From DASVNK01 sp036383895 (GTDB taxonomy: Bacteria > Verrucomicrobiota > Verrucomicrobiia > Limisphaerales > SXQI01), in assembly GCA_036383895.1 (NCBI GenBank), contig DASVNK010000024.1:22549-86548 (forward strand): a stretch of 64,000 bases of DNA, read 5' to 3'. This document shows, in pieces, positions 43,035 to 51,124 of the stretch. Within the stretch, counting starts at the first letter, position 1. Each line of letters starts with the position of its first letter. The position numbers were made by a program, and so were the translations under genes. The notes beneath the pieces were generated by a model, which saw only the letters and a program-made list of their open reading frames with translations, did not search any database and had not been told where the DNA came from.

Positions 43035-43223
43035 TCATGGTTCGAAGATATCTTCGATGGGAAGGTGGAAAAGACGGGCGACCTTAAAAGCGAGGGGAAG
43101 GCTGGGGTCGTATTTCTCGGTTTCGATGGCGTTGATGGTTTGGCGGGATACGCCGAGTTTGTCGGCGAGGTCTGATTGGGACCATTCTTTGGCGGCGCGG
43201 AGTTCGCGCAGTTTGTTCTTCAT
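43035..43223 (-). CDS. XRE-family DNA-binding regulator (62 aa)
   Basis: A 62-residue protein that is nearly all helix-turn-helix: MKNKLRELRAAKEWSQSDLA, then DKLGVSRQTINAIETEKYDP and SLPLAFKVARLFHLPIEDIF. This is the compact Cro/C1-type repressor family that regularly sits next to a small membrane protein gene. Its start overlaps the stop of that gene by 4 bp (43220-43223), and both are read from the promoter at 43692-43719. It probably represses its own operon by binding the two direct repeats that overlap that promoter. In related systems the pair may sense an extracellular or membrane signal; here this is inference. Confidence 0.92.
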   Translation of the reverse strand: MKNKLRELRAAKEWSQSDLADKLGVSRQTINAIETEKYDPSLPLAFKVARLFHLPIEDIFEP

Positions 43224-43684
43224 TGGTAGCGGCGGTTGAGGAGGGAGGAACTGAGGAAGTAAAAGAAGGTGATGAGGAGGAAGGCGTGCGTGACGGTGGC
43301 GATATCCCAGCTGCCGCGGCCGGGAAAGATGGCGCGGAATAGTCCGGCGACATCGAGGCGGTGCCAGAGCATGATGAAGAAGAAGGTGGCGCCGACGGCG
43401 AAGAGGACAGCGCCGCCGGTGACGCGGCGATGCAATTCGTCCATGCCGCGAATCCAGCAGACCAGGCTACGTGCCCAGAGGGCGAGGGCCGCGAATTGCG
43501 CGATGACGAGCGCGGTGCGTCCGGCGACGGACCATTGGCTCACGGCGTTGTGGTAGATGACGTCGCCGAAAGCGGAGATGAGCGTGGCGGCGATGAGCCA
43601 GCCGTTGACTTTTACATCGCTGCGCCAGGAGTAATCTTTTCGGCCGGGCCAGATTTCGTCGGGGAGGTTCGGTCGTGTATTCAT
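43220..43684 (-). CDS. Membrane protein partner of the XRE regulator
   Basis: A 154-residue protein with four hydrophobic helices: VNGWLIAATLISAFGDVIYH, RTALVIAQFAALALWA, GGAVLFAVGATFFFIMLW and VTHAFLLITFFYFLSSSLL. It carries CWIRGMDELHRRVTGGAV between helices 2 and 3. Together with the downstream 62-residue regulator this is the standard small-regulator plus membrane-protein pair. The start ATG lies at 43684, only about one base from the predicted transcription start, so the message may be leaderless. Function unknown. Confidence 0.82.
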   Translation of the reverse strand: MNTRPNLPDEIWPGRKDYSWRSDVKVNGWLIAATLISAFGDVIYHNAVSQWSVAGRTALVIAQFAALALWARSLVCWIRGMDELHRRVTGGAVLFAVGATFFFIMLWHRLDVAGLFRAIFPGRGSWDIATVTHAFLLITFFYFLSSSLLNRRYQ

Positions 43685-43691
43685 TGGGGCG

Positions 43692-43736
43692 AGTGTAAAG
43701 GATGCTTGTCATATGTCAAGGATGCTTTACATATGT
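43692..43736 (-). promoter_or_regulatory. Sigma-70 type promoter overlapping two 19-bp direct repeats
   Basis: On the minus strand, TTGACA (43714-43719) and TACACT (43692-43697) are separated by 16 bp, a good -35/-10 pair. Two direct repeats of AAGGATGCTTNNCATATGT (plus strand 43698-43716 and 43718-43736) are 20 bp apart, about two helical turns, so two dimers would bind the same face of DNA and block the promoter. The likely protein is the XRE regulator of the operon. The start codon at 43684 falls at or one base from the predicted transcription start. Confidence 0.75.
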
Positions 43737-43811
43737 TTAACGAAGACGGGAGGTTTGCACGGGACGAGATTCTGGTTGTCACGGGTGCCGATGGGACGAA
43801 CGGAGTTTTTG

Positions 43812-43910
43812 CGGAACCCCGTTGGGGTTCGGAGATTTGTTTGGCTTGTTACCCAGGGTAGATCGTTTCCGATCAACCCTGGGCTTTGTTGTGGAACCCC
43901 TTTGGGGTTC
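43812..43910. repeat. Triple-hairpin repeat, copy A
   Basis: Three hairpins in about 99 bp: GAACCCCGTTGGGGTTC, a long one with CCCAGGGTAGATCG and CGATCAACCCTGGG around TTTC, and GAACCCCTTTGGGGTTC. The copy at 44021-44119 is the same over the whole element. Elements like this are common in Verrucomicrobia genomes; function unknown. Confidence 0.92.
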
Positions 43911-44020
43911 TAGATTGGCGATGGGTTCAGGGAGGACCGTCGATAGAATTGAACAAAGGCGCGCCGGAGAATTTATTTGGGTTTTTGGGCAGGTCTCATG
44001 ACCAAATCTCTCGGCAGATG

Positions 44021-44119
44021 CGGAACCCCGTTGGGGTTCGGAGATTTGTTTGGCTTGTTACCCAGGGTAGATCGTTTCCGATCAACCCTGGGCTTTGTTG
44101 TGGAACCCCTTTGGGGTTC
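44021..44119. repeat. Triple-hairpin repeat, copy B
   Basis: Same three hairpins as copy A. The 3' limit (TTCA at 44117-44120) supplies the TGA stop of the leftward gene 44118-44723. Insertion of the element next to that gene may have changed its C-terminus. Confidence 0.92.
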
Positions 44120-44723
44120 AAAGGCGGCGCTTTGCGCCTGGCTGCCACTTTCGAATCTCCTTTTCTATATTCTCGGTTTCAGCGGAGCCTCGCCATCTGC
44201 GGCAAAACCATTTGTCCTGGAAGAAGAACTTTCCCACATCGTCGTCCTTCGACGTGCGAACAGCTTTAAGATGGACGGATTTGTCGGTGAGGAGCCACGC
44301 GCCCTGTTCGTGGGTGACGCTCATTAGGGTGGGATTTCCGTGGTTGCTGCGGAAGACGCACGGATCCTCCGGCAGAAATTTTGGTCGGGAGCCGATCCAG
44401 TCGGCGACGCGCGGTCCTGCCTGTGCGGCGATTCGAGCGACGGTAGGATCGAAGTGCAGGAGGCAAGCAAGAGAAGGGGTTATGGGACGGAGGCGTTGTG
44501 TTCCAGGCCAGGCAGAGACGAGTTTCATCCCGAGGATGTAATCGCCGAAGAGTTTCAGCAGGTTACGATACTGCCGTGCGCAAGCGAGCTGAAGGGTGCC
44601 GGCCTCATTGTAGAGGTGAATAATCAGGAGCATCCGGTCTGCCCCTTCTTTGACGAGACACCATTCAAGCAGTTTGCCGAAATCTGCTTTTTGGACGTCA
44701 ATATCGTAGCAATGCATTCGCAC
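44118..44723 (-). CDS. Hypothetical protein, C-terminus at a repeat junction
   Basis: A 201-residue protein starting MRMHCYDIDVQKADFGKLLE. It has a regular amino-acid mix and a mid-part with KLFGDYILGMKLVSAWPGTQ and RLRPITPSLACLLHFDPTVA, then FLPEDPCVFRSNHGNPTLMS. No known domain was recognised, and no signal peptide or clear transmembrane helix. The last residues (WQPGAKRRL) run into the end of triple-hairpin repeat copy B, which supplies the stop codon. The original C-terminus may therefore be lost. It is flanked by repeats on both sides (copies B and C). A catalytic function cannot be given. Confidence 0.6.
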   Translation of the reverse strand: MRMHCYDIDVQKADFGKLLEWCLVKEGADRMLLIIHLYNEAGTLQLACARQYRNLLKLFGDYILGMKLVSAWPGTQRLRPITPSLACLLHFDPTVARIAAQAGPRVADWIGSRPKFLPEDPCVFRSNHGNPTLMSVTHEQGAWLLTDKSVHLKAVRTSKDDDVGKFFFQDKWFCRRWRGSAETENIEKEIRKWQPGAKRRL

Positions 44724-44775
44724 AGTTGTGTAGGATCGCCTTGAGACTGTCAGCCAAAACGATAGGATTTATGGA

Positions 44776-44832
44776 AAGTAGATCGTCTCGATCAACCCTA
44801 GGCTTTGTTGTGGAACCCCTTTGGGGTTCTAG
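44776..44832. repeat. Triple-hairpin repeat, truncated copy C
   Basis: Keeps only the second half: GTAGATCGTCTCGATCAACC, then TAGGCTTTGTTGTGGAACCC and the last hairpin GAACCCCTTTGGGGTTC. The first hairpin is missing. It lies upstream of the 44118-44723 gene. Confidence 0.85.
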
Positions 44833-44994
44833 GGAGTTCTGTGTTCTTATCGCATCCGCGAGGCGCGCCATCATGGATGATAATCAGTTTAGTGGCGGTG
44901 CGATCGCGTGATGGTTAGTCACAAACGTGACGCATCCAGTGGTCGGCGCATTCGGCTGCACTAAAGTTTTGGAGTGGTGCGGGGCGGAGGTTTG

Positions 44995-46398
44995 CTACTT
45001 GAGTTTCAGGCTCTCGAGTTGTTTGCACCAGAGTTCGACGGCGTCGGGCGAGGATTCGAATGGGTTGAGGAGGTTGAGCGAGTTGATGCCCTCGGCGTCG
45101 ATGATTTCCCAATCGACGAAGTAGCGCAGCGGCTGGTTTTTGAGCTGCTGCATGATATGGGAACGAATTTGGGCACGGGTGTTGGTGGGGGGCTTGCGGG
45201 TGGATTCCTGGATTTCGTTGGGGGTGACGTCCCAGGGTGGTGGCGTTTTGGCGAGGGCGAGGCCGAGGCTGCGGGAGGGATCGATGTGATGGAATTCGAG
45301 GTCTTGCGCGCGGAGCCAGGGATCGATCCAGGAGATTTTTTCGGTTTCGACGAATTGGCGGAAGAGCCAGCGTTTGGTGATCCAATCGACTTTGCCGACG
45401 AGGGCGTCCGGATCTTTTGAAAGAGCGGAGAGGGTTTCGTCCCAGATTTGGAGGACGATATCGGTTTCGGTATCGCGGCCTTTGAATTCGTTGGTGGCGG
45501 CTTCGCAGAAATCGTAGAGCAGTTCGACCGCGCTCGCGCAACGGCCGTCGGCGAGAGTCGCGAGCCATGGGCCGTCGGGTTGATGCGACATGCCGCGGAA
45601 GGTCATGACGGCGTCGGCCAGGACGATTTTTGGCATGTGGTCGATTTCCAGGAGATCGAGCACGAGGGAGGTGGTGCCGATTTTCAGGAGGAGAGTGGTC
45701 GGCAGGACGCTGGTGTCGCCGTGGAGCAGATGGAGGCGGCGGTATTTGCGAGCGTCGGCGAGGGGTTCATCGCGGGTGTTGATGATGGCGCGGTTGAACT
45801 GCACCCACTCGAAGAGATCGTTGTTGATGTAATCGGCGCGCTGGCTGATTTGAAAATGGCTGTCGGCGCCGTGGCGTAAGAGATCGCCGCGGAGTTCGGC
45901 ACCGGGGGTTGCGCCGACGCGTCCAGCGCCGACGAAGAGTTGGCGAAGAGTGAGGAAGGCGAGAAGGGAGAGGACGTTTGCTTCGGTGAGTGGAGCGGAA
46001 CGGCGGACGAGATAGTTTTCGTGGCAGCCGAAGGTCGCGCCGGAGTAGTGATCGATATTGTTGCGAATGAAACTGACCTGGTCGGAGAGGCGCAGATCTT
46101 TGCAGGCCTGAAGGAGAATGGCGTCGCCGGCGCGATCGTATTTCAGGAGGTCGATGAGGGAGAGACATTCGGGCGTGCAGTATTCGAGGTGACCCATGTC
46201 GACGTAAGCGCGGCCGCCGTTAAAAAGAAAACCGCCGTTGCCGGCGGGTTCGTCCCAATCGCGCTGGTGCATGTCGGGCAGGCCGAAACGGGAGCGATCG
46301 AAAATCCAATTGCGCACGCGGCCGACGGCGCTAGGCGGCCCGGAGGGATCGGTCGTAAGACAGCCGTATTCAGTCTCGAGGCCGACGATGCGATTCAT
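44995..46398 (-). CDS. Dop/PafA-family (Pup/UBact ligase-deamidase superfamily) protein
   Basis: A 467-residue protein with the glutamine-synthetase-like fold of Pup ligase PafA and depupylase Dop. Visible marks: IVGLETEYGC (ATP and magnesium site, Glu8 and Glu10), FNGGRAYVDMGHLEYCTPEC with the catalytic Asp at about 67, NNIDHYSGATFGCHENYLV, FQISQRADYINNDL, and INTRDEPLADARKYRRLHLL. The GRVGATPGAE stretch and the loop near residues 30-60 (RSRFGLPDMHQRDWDEPAGN) are more Dop-like than PafA-like. The family ligates or removes the small protein tag that targets proteins to the proteasome; in Verrucomicrobia the tag is UBact. No tag gene, proteasome subunit or ATPase gene is in the window, so the rest of the system is elsewhere, if present. 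Confidence 0.88.
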   Translation of the reverse strand: MNRIVGLETEYGCLTTDPSGPPSAVGRVRNWIFDRSRFGLPDMHQRDWDEPAGNGGFLFNGGRAYVDMGHLEYCTPECLSLIDLLKYDRAGDAILLQACKDLRLSDQVSFIRNNIDHYSGATFGCHENYLVRRSAPLTEANVLSLLAFLTLRQLFVGAGRVGATPGAELRGDLLRHGADSHFQISQRADYINNDLFEWVQFNRAIINTRDEPLADARKYRRLHLLHGDTSVLPTTLLLKIGTTSLVLDLLEIDHMPKIVLADAVMTFRGMSHQPDGPWLATLADGRCASAVELLYDFCEAATNEFKGRDTETDIVLQIWDETLSALSKDPDALVGKVDWITKRWLFRQFVETEKISWIDPWLRAQDLEFHHIDPSRSLGLALAKTPPPWDVTPNEIQESTRKPPTNTRAQIRSHIMQQLKNQPLRYFVDWEIIDAEGINSLNLLNPFESSPDAVELWCKQLESLKLK

Positions 46399-46533
46399 AT
46401 CCGCCTTGAAATTACAGCAAAGCGCATTCGAGGCAAAGGGAGTTCACCGCCCTATTCGCGACTCCGCCCGAATCAGGAGCGCGCGTGAGGAAGTTCAACT
46501 TGTCCGCGCGTGTCAGGCGAATATTCTGGGCGC

Positions 46534-47424
46534 GTGCGCTGGATTATTCTGTTGTTGATTAGTTGCCGCTTGCTGCTGGCCGGCACGCTCGCGGTCGCGA
46601 CGTACAATCTGGAATTCTACGTAGACCAACCGACGCTTGGGAATGAGGCGAAGTCAGAGTTGGCGCGGAGCATCATTCGGCAAAGCATCCGCACGATTAA
46701 TCCTGATGTGATCGCGCTGCAGGAAGTCGGCACGACGAACGCGCTGCTCGAATTGCGTTCGGCGCTGAAGAAGGTTGGGATTGATTTTCCGCATTGGGAG
46801 CATGTGCGTGGTTACGATACAAATTTGCACGTTGCGTTCTTGAGCAAGCTGCCGTTCACCGCGGTGCGCCACCACACGCGTGATAGTTACCTGCATCGCG
46901 GGCGGCGCTTTCATGTGTTGCGCGGTTTCGGCGAAGTGGAAGTGGAGTTTGAGAAGCGACGCATCACGCTGATGACAACGCACCTGAAATCGAAACGGCA
47001 AAGCGCAGAAGCGGACCAGGAGGAGATACGATTGGAAGAAGCGATGTTGCTGCGGGAGAAGATTGATCAGTATTTGCAGCGAGATGCGCGCGGGAATCTG
47101 ATTGTGCTCGGAGATTTCAATGATGGAGTCGGGACGCGGGTTTATTCGACGTTGATGGGGAGAGGAAAGAACCGTCTGTTCGACACGCGACCGAACGAAC
47201 AGAACGGCGATTCGCTACCGAATCCGAATCCAAGGTTTGATCCGCGGCGAATTGTTTGGACGCATTATTACGCGAAGGAGGAATTGTACTCGCGGATTGA
47301 TATGGTTCTGCTCAGCCCAGCGCTGCAGAAGTTCTACCGGCCGGAGCAAAGCTATGTGCTCGCGATGAAGGATTGGGGCGCGGGTTCTGATCACCGGCCG
47401 GTCTGCGTGAAACTGGAGTTTTGA
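46534..47424 (+). CDS. Secreted endonuclease/exonuclease/phosphatase (EEP) family protein
   Basis: About 296 residues from a GTG at 46534, where a signal peptide starts (RWIILLLISCRLLLAGTLAV); a GTG at 46510 is an alternative. The EEP catalytic marks are intact: ATYNLEFY, INPDVIALQEVGTT with the metal Glu, TTHLKSKRQSAEADQE, NLIVLGDFNDGVGTRV with the Asp-Asn pair, and GAGSDHRPVCVKLEF with the terminal His of the metal site. It is secreted to the periplasm or outside and may cleave nucleic acid or phospholipid phosphodiester bonds. It is divergent from the Dop/PafA gene. A degenerate member of the same family occurs at 49808. Confidence 0.9.
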   Translation: MRWIILLLISCRLLLAGTLAVATYNLEFYVDQPTLGNEAKSELARSIIRQSIRTINPDVIALQEVGTTNALLELRSALKKVGIDFPHWEHVRGYDTNLHVAFLSKLPFTAVRHHTRDSYLHRGRRFHVLRGFGEVEVEFEKRRITLMTTHLKSKRQSAEADQEEIRLEEAMLLREKIDQYLQRDARGNLIVLGDFNDGVGTRVYSTLMGRGKNRLFDTRPNEQNGDSLPNPNPRFDPRRIVWTHYYAKEELYSRIDMVLLSPALQKFYRPEQSYVLAMKDWGAGSDHRPVCVKLEF

Positions 47425-47427
47425 ATT

Positions 47428-48456
47428 TTACGACGCAAAAATCGGCGTTTCCACTTTAGCGGTGTTGCGGCCGAGGGCGTTGTCGTAGGTGGAGATGGCT
47501 TCGTCGTAACGATGCATGGCGGCGAGGACGCGGGCTTTGTAGACGTTGGCGACCGTGCGTTTGGGATTGAGGCGGAGTGCTTCTTCGTAAGCGGCGAGGG
47601 CTTGTTCGAGGCGGCCCATGCGTTCGAGAGCGATGCCTTTCTTGAGGTGCGCTTCGGAGTTCTCGGGATCGACGGTGATGGCTTCCTGGAAACAGGCGAC
47701 TGCTTCCTGGAGACGTTCGGTGTCGAGGAGGACCTGGCCCTTGGCGAGAAGGAGCGACATGCTGGAGGAGGTGCTGGGTTCGACGCCGGTGGCGTCGGCG
47801 AGTGTGGGGGCGCTGGTCGTGCCATGGTGCCCGGGTGTTTCGAGTTGCTCCATGCGATGCTCAAGCATTTTCATCGCGCTTAATAATTTCGAAGTCTGAG
47901 GATTTTCCGCTTCGAGCAAATGCGGGGTGCGACCGCCGGGAGGCAAGAGGCCTGTGGTCTTCATTTCCATGACGCGGTTCAGGCAACGCAATTGGAACCA
48001 ATAACTGAAAACCAGAACCAAAAAGACCGCCGCGGCTGCGCCCAAAATAACTTTGAACTGGAATGAAGTGCTCTGTTTGCTGAGCTCGATCTCGCGTTCA
48101 CGTTGAGCAATGAGGGTCTGCTGCAAACCGATCAGCACGTTGGAAAGCGATGCATTCTGCTGCGACATGTGATCGAACTTTTGCGACGCTTCTTCGCTTG
48201 CCTTTTGCGCCTGGGCGCTGGCTTTCTGCATTTGTTCGTTCGAGCGTTCCATCTCGCGAAGTTGAGTGCGCAAGTGGTCCAACTCAGGCACCACCACCTG
48301 GACAGTCTGAGGTTGGGCGGCGACGGGAATTGCGTTGGTTGGCGAGGAAACCGCGGCGGCAGCAGGGAGTTGGTTATTTCCGGCTTCTGCGGCGGAAAGG
48401 ATCGTGCAAAGGCTGAACAGTGCCGTGGCGCGCAGGATAAGGGCTGAGAATTTCAT
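47428..48456 (-). CDS. Membrane-anchored coiled-coil and TPR protein
   Basis: A 342-residue protein from an ATG at 48456 with a signal peptide (MKFSALILRATALFSLCTIL). Residues about 50-120 form a Gln-rich coiled coil (LREMERSNEQMQKASAQAQK). A single transmembrane segment follows at about 133-152 (KVILGAAAAVFLVLVFSYW), then a cytoplasmic part ending in at least three TPR units (about 240-335): SSSMSLLLAKGQVLLDTERL, EAHLKKGIALERMGRLEQAL, VYKARVLAAMHRYDEAIS. The layout puts the coiled coil on the periplasmic side and the TPRs inside. It probably links membrane and cytoplasmic partners. Ends 4 bp from the EEP gene stop, convergent. Confidence 0.85.
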   Translation of the reverse strand: MKFSALILRATALFSLCTILSAAEAGNNQLPAAAAVSSPTNAIPVAAQPQTVQVVVPELDHLRTQLREMERSNEQMQKASAQAQKASEEASQKFDHMSQQNASLSNVLIGLQQTLIAQREREIELSKQSTSFQFKVILGAAAAVFLVLVFSYWFQLRCLNRVMEMKTTGLLPPGGRTPHLLEAENPQTSKLLSAMKMLEHRMEQLETPGHHGTTSAPTLADATGVEPSTSSSMSLLLAKGQVLLDTERLQEAVACFQEAITVDPENSEAHLKKGIALERMGRLEQALAAYEEALRLNPKRTVANVYKARVLAAMHRYDEAISTYDNALGRNTAKVETPIFAS

Positions 48457-48608
48457 GGGAGCTCGGGTTTTGTCGATCTGAGCATGAAAGTAAGAAACTC
48501 TTCGTGGAAGGCACAAGCCAATTCTAATGCATTTTATTCACAATTTTTTGATTTTTTGATTTCCTTCCGGCGCGCAGTCCGGCAATGTCCACACGATCGT
48601 AAACCTCC

Positions 48609-49811
48609 ATGAAAGCCTGCCTCCTTTCAGAATCACGAGTCGCCATTGTTTTCACGGTTTTGTGTGCGCTCCTTGCGGCACCGACGGACACGCGCGCGGC
48701 GGACGCCAACGCCGGTGATCGCGAACAATGCGCGAAGAACCTCACGAACATTTTTAAAGCGATTCAGATGTATCGCGCTGAACGCAAAGATGTTCCGAAT
48801 TGGCTTTCGGACCTGGTGCCGAAATACATCAAGGACCCGAACACGTTGATCTGCCCGATAATAAAAAGGACGGGCGAGGTGAAAGTGCTTGGAGTTGAGG
48901 ATCCAAAGATCAGCACGGCCTATTTATATGAGTTTGCTGATACTCCGATTCCGAGCGGGATTTACGGTGGGTCGCAGCGGACGATGAAAGAATGGAAGCG
49001 GCGGCAGATGGGGGTGGTGGGCTCGAAGATTCCGATGGTGCGCTGCCATCATCATCAACCGCAGGTGCTGAATCTTTCGTTCGACGGCCAGGTCTATGAA
49101 GGACCAGGAGGGTGGGAGGCCGAAGTGCGCGAAGTGAACCCGGAGGAACTTGCGCCGGCGCGGATTTTCGCGACAGACGCGGTGGCCACGAGCCAGGCGC
49201 GACTGCAATCCGAGATTCCGCAACGCGATCCGCGCGCGCCGGCGAAATTGATTGATCTCACGAAACATTACAACGCGGCGCTCACTGAAGGCTGGCACCG
49301 GACAGGCCCGAATGAACCGATCGCCAACGATCTTTCCAATTTGCCGCGCGGCATTCAGAAGATTGCCGGAACTGAATTTGATGTTCGCGGTTTGATTCAA
49401 CTCAGTAGCCGTAAGTTGAATCACCCGCGCTTTCCGTTGGCGGCGCGCGACATCAAGGTGGACCAGAAAGCGGCGCGTATACACTTTCTCCATAGCACTG
49501 GCTGGAGCGCGCCGGATGGAACGCCGGTGGCGAGTTATGTGGTTCACCTCGCAAACGGCAAGACGCACGAGTTCACCGTGAATTACGGTGATCACGTCGT
49601 TGACTGGGTGGCGTGGCAGCCGAATCCGAAAGATTCAACGGTGGCATGGTCCGGCACTTCGCCGTTGACCGGGGGACAAACGACGTTAAATGTTTTCAAA
49701 ACTTCGTGGACCAATCCTGAACCGGATCAGCCCATTACCAAAATCGATTACCTGGCGGCCAACAACGATCCCGCACCATTCCTGATCGCCATTACTGCTG
49801 AAGCCCAATGA
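48609..49811 (+). CDS. Secreted protein with pseudopilin-like N-terminal part
   Basis: A 400-residue protein with a signal peptide (VAIVFTVLCALLAAPTDTRA). Residues about 35-95 look like the soluble part of a type II secretion pseudopilin or DUF1559-like protein: QCAKNLTNIFKAIQMYRAER, then DVPNWLSDLVPKYIKDPNTL and ICP. A second part (about 200-400) is beta-rich, with ISTLHSTGWSA-like RIHFLHSTGWSAPDGTPVAS and GDHVVDWVAWQPNPKDSTVA, resembling carbohydrate-binding (NPCBM-like) modules. No cleavage motif of a type IV prepilin peptidase was found. The stop overlaps the next gene start by 4 bp (ATGA), so the two proteins may work together. Function unknown. Confidence 0.78.
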   Translation: MKACLLSESRVAIVFTVLCALLAAPTDTRAADANAGDREQCAKNLTNIFKAIQMYRAERKDVPNWLSDLVPKYIKDPNTLICPIIKRTGEVKVLGVEDPKISTAYLYEFADTPIPSGIYGGSQRTMKEWKRRQMGVVGSKIPMVRCHHHQPQVLNLSFDGQVYEGPGGWEAEVREVNPEELAPARIFATDAVATSQARLQSEIPQRDPRAPAKLIDLTKHYNAALTEGWHRTGPNEPIANDLSNLPRGIQKIAGTEFDVRGLIQLSSRKLNHPRFPLAARDIKVDQKAARIHFLHSTGWSAPDGTPVASYVVHLANGKTHEFTVNYGDHVVDWVAWQPNPKDSTVAWSGTSPLTGGQTTLNVFKTSWTNPEPDQPITKIDYLAANNDPAPFLIAITAEAQ

Positions 49812-51106
49812 AGAAACTATTCGCTGTTGTTTCCGTAGCTCTCGCGAGCGTTATCGCCCAAGCGGCCACTTTGCCGGAGAAACTGCGCGTTCTGGCGGTT
49901 GACCTGGATCGCGCGCTGATCGAAACGCCCGGTGTGCCCGGTGGAGAGATCGCGCAGCAAGTCCGCACCTTGCTGGAAAATGCTGATCCGGATGTGGTCT
50001 GCCTGCAGGGCGTGCTCGATTGGGAAACCGCGGAGCGCGTTGGCAGGCTGAAGCCGGGATTTCGTCTGGTGACCTGCTCTGCGTTTGAGGCAAAAAATCC
50101 GAATGTTCCCGCGGCGCAGGTGGCGATCCTGGCGCGCGACAAAGCGGCGATTTCGTGGGTGGAAGAAGTTTCGGACAATGGCGGGTTCGCTTTCGCGGTG
50201 TTGCAGGCGGGCTCACGGAAGCTCGGCGTTTTTTCAGTGCAATCCACGCTGGCCAACTCGGCGGCTTCCGCGCCGCTGACCGAGCGTATTCTGGCCGAAA
50301 TCAGCAAACTGCAGAAGTTTCCGCAGAACCGGCCGGACTCATTTCTCGTTGCGGGCAGCGCGCTCGTGAAGTCGTCGCCGATCGTCGAAGCTGGCTTGCA
50401 ATCTATTTCGGCGGAAGCGCCGGGCGCTTACCCGACTTCGCCGATTCGCGCGGAATTCTGGGTGAACAAAGCTGGGTTCATCGCGCGGCCGCGGGCGGTT
50501 GCGATCAAAGGCTTGAAGGCTCCGGCGATTGTGTCCGACTTCGATGCTGGTAGTTCTTTTTCGACGAAGTTTGCCTATCAAACTCCGCTGCTCTTCCAGG
50601 GTGAATCTCCGGCATCGTTGCAAGCTGCAGTCACGGCCACGCCGCCGGAAGGGCGCTCGCTGGTTTGGCCGGTCGGCATCGCGACGGCATTTTTGGTGCT
50701 TTTTCTCCTTGTGCTGTTACGTAGAACGCCCACTTCGACGGAAATGGCGCTGATGCCGGTGAATGGAAACCAACAACTTGGGCCTACGGAGAAAGAACAA
50801 ATCCGCACCGGAATGCTGGACTGGCTGAAGAGTGCCTTCCTGCAACGATTGCTCTCGCAGCGCCAACAAATGCTCAACAACGAAGCGGAAGCAACGCGCC
50901 GGACGATGGTGATCGAAGAAAAGCTTTCGAATCTCCAGAATGCATTGCAGAGCCGCATTGGCGCTTACGAAGCTCGCATTGAACGTCTTGAAGTGGAACT
51001 GACCGCCGCAACCTCTGAGAACCGCGATTTGATCCGCAGCCAAATCGATTTGCTGAAAGAAAAAGTGGCGAAGGCGAAGGAAGAGCGGGCCTACACGCGG
51101 AATTGA
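49808..51106 (+). CDS. EEP-like domain with missing catalytic residue, membrane helix and coiled coil
   Basis: A 432-residue protein with a signal peptide (MKKLFAVVSVALASVIAQAA). Residues about 25-265 follow the endonuclease/exonuclease/phosphatase fold (LRVLAVDLDRALIETPGVPG, ADPDVVCLQGVLDWETAERV, AAQVAILARDKAAISWVEEV), but the metal-binding Glu of the LQE motif is replaced by Gly and the DxN and SDH motifs are not seen. The domain is therefore probably inactive. A transmembrane helix at about 284-304 (LVWPVGIATAFLVLFLLVLL) is followed by a cytoplasmic coiled coil (about 330-430) with RRTMVIEEKLSNLQNALQSR. The start overlaps the upstream stop by 4 bp. An intact member of the family lies 3 kb away. 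Confidence 0.8.
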   Translation: MKKLFAVVSVALASVIAQAATLPEKLRVLAVDLDRALIETPGVPGGEIAQQVRTLLENADPDVVCLQGVLDWETAERVGRLKPGFRLVTCSAFEAKNPNVPAAQVAILARDKAAISWVEEVSDNGGFAFAVLQAGSRKLGVFSVQSTLANSAASAPLTERILAEISKLQKFPQNRPDSFLVAGSALVKSSPIVEAGLQSISAEAPGAYPTSPIRAEFWVNKAGFIARPRAVAIKGLKAPAIVSDFDAGSSFSTKFAYQTPLLFQGESPASLQAAVTATPPEGRSLVWPVGIATAFLVLFLLVLLRRTPTSTEMALMPVNGNQQLGPTEKEQIRTGMLDWLKSAFLQRLLSQRQQMLNNEAEATRRTMVIEEKLSNLQNALQSRIGAYEARIERLEVELTAATSENRDLIRSQIDLLKEKVAKAKEERAYTRN

Positions 51107-51124
51107 GGCCCAACCTGGTTGAGT

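Noticed and set aside
43812..44119. Direct repeats as a possible CRISPR array
   Set aside because: There are only two full copies about 110 bp apart, each itself made of three hairpins, and no cas genes are nearby.
44700..46534. Search for a UBact or Pup-like tag gene next to the Dop/PafA homologue
   Set aside because: No short frame with a suitable C-terminal Gly-Gly-Gln/Glu-like end and a start signal was seen on either side of the gene.
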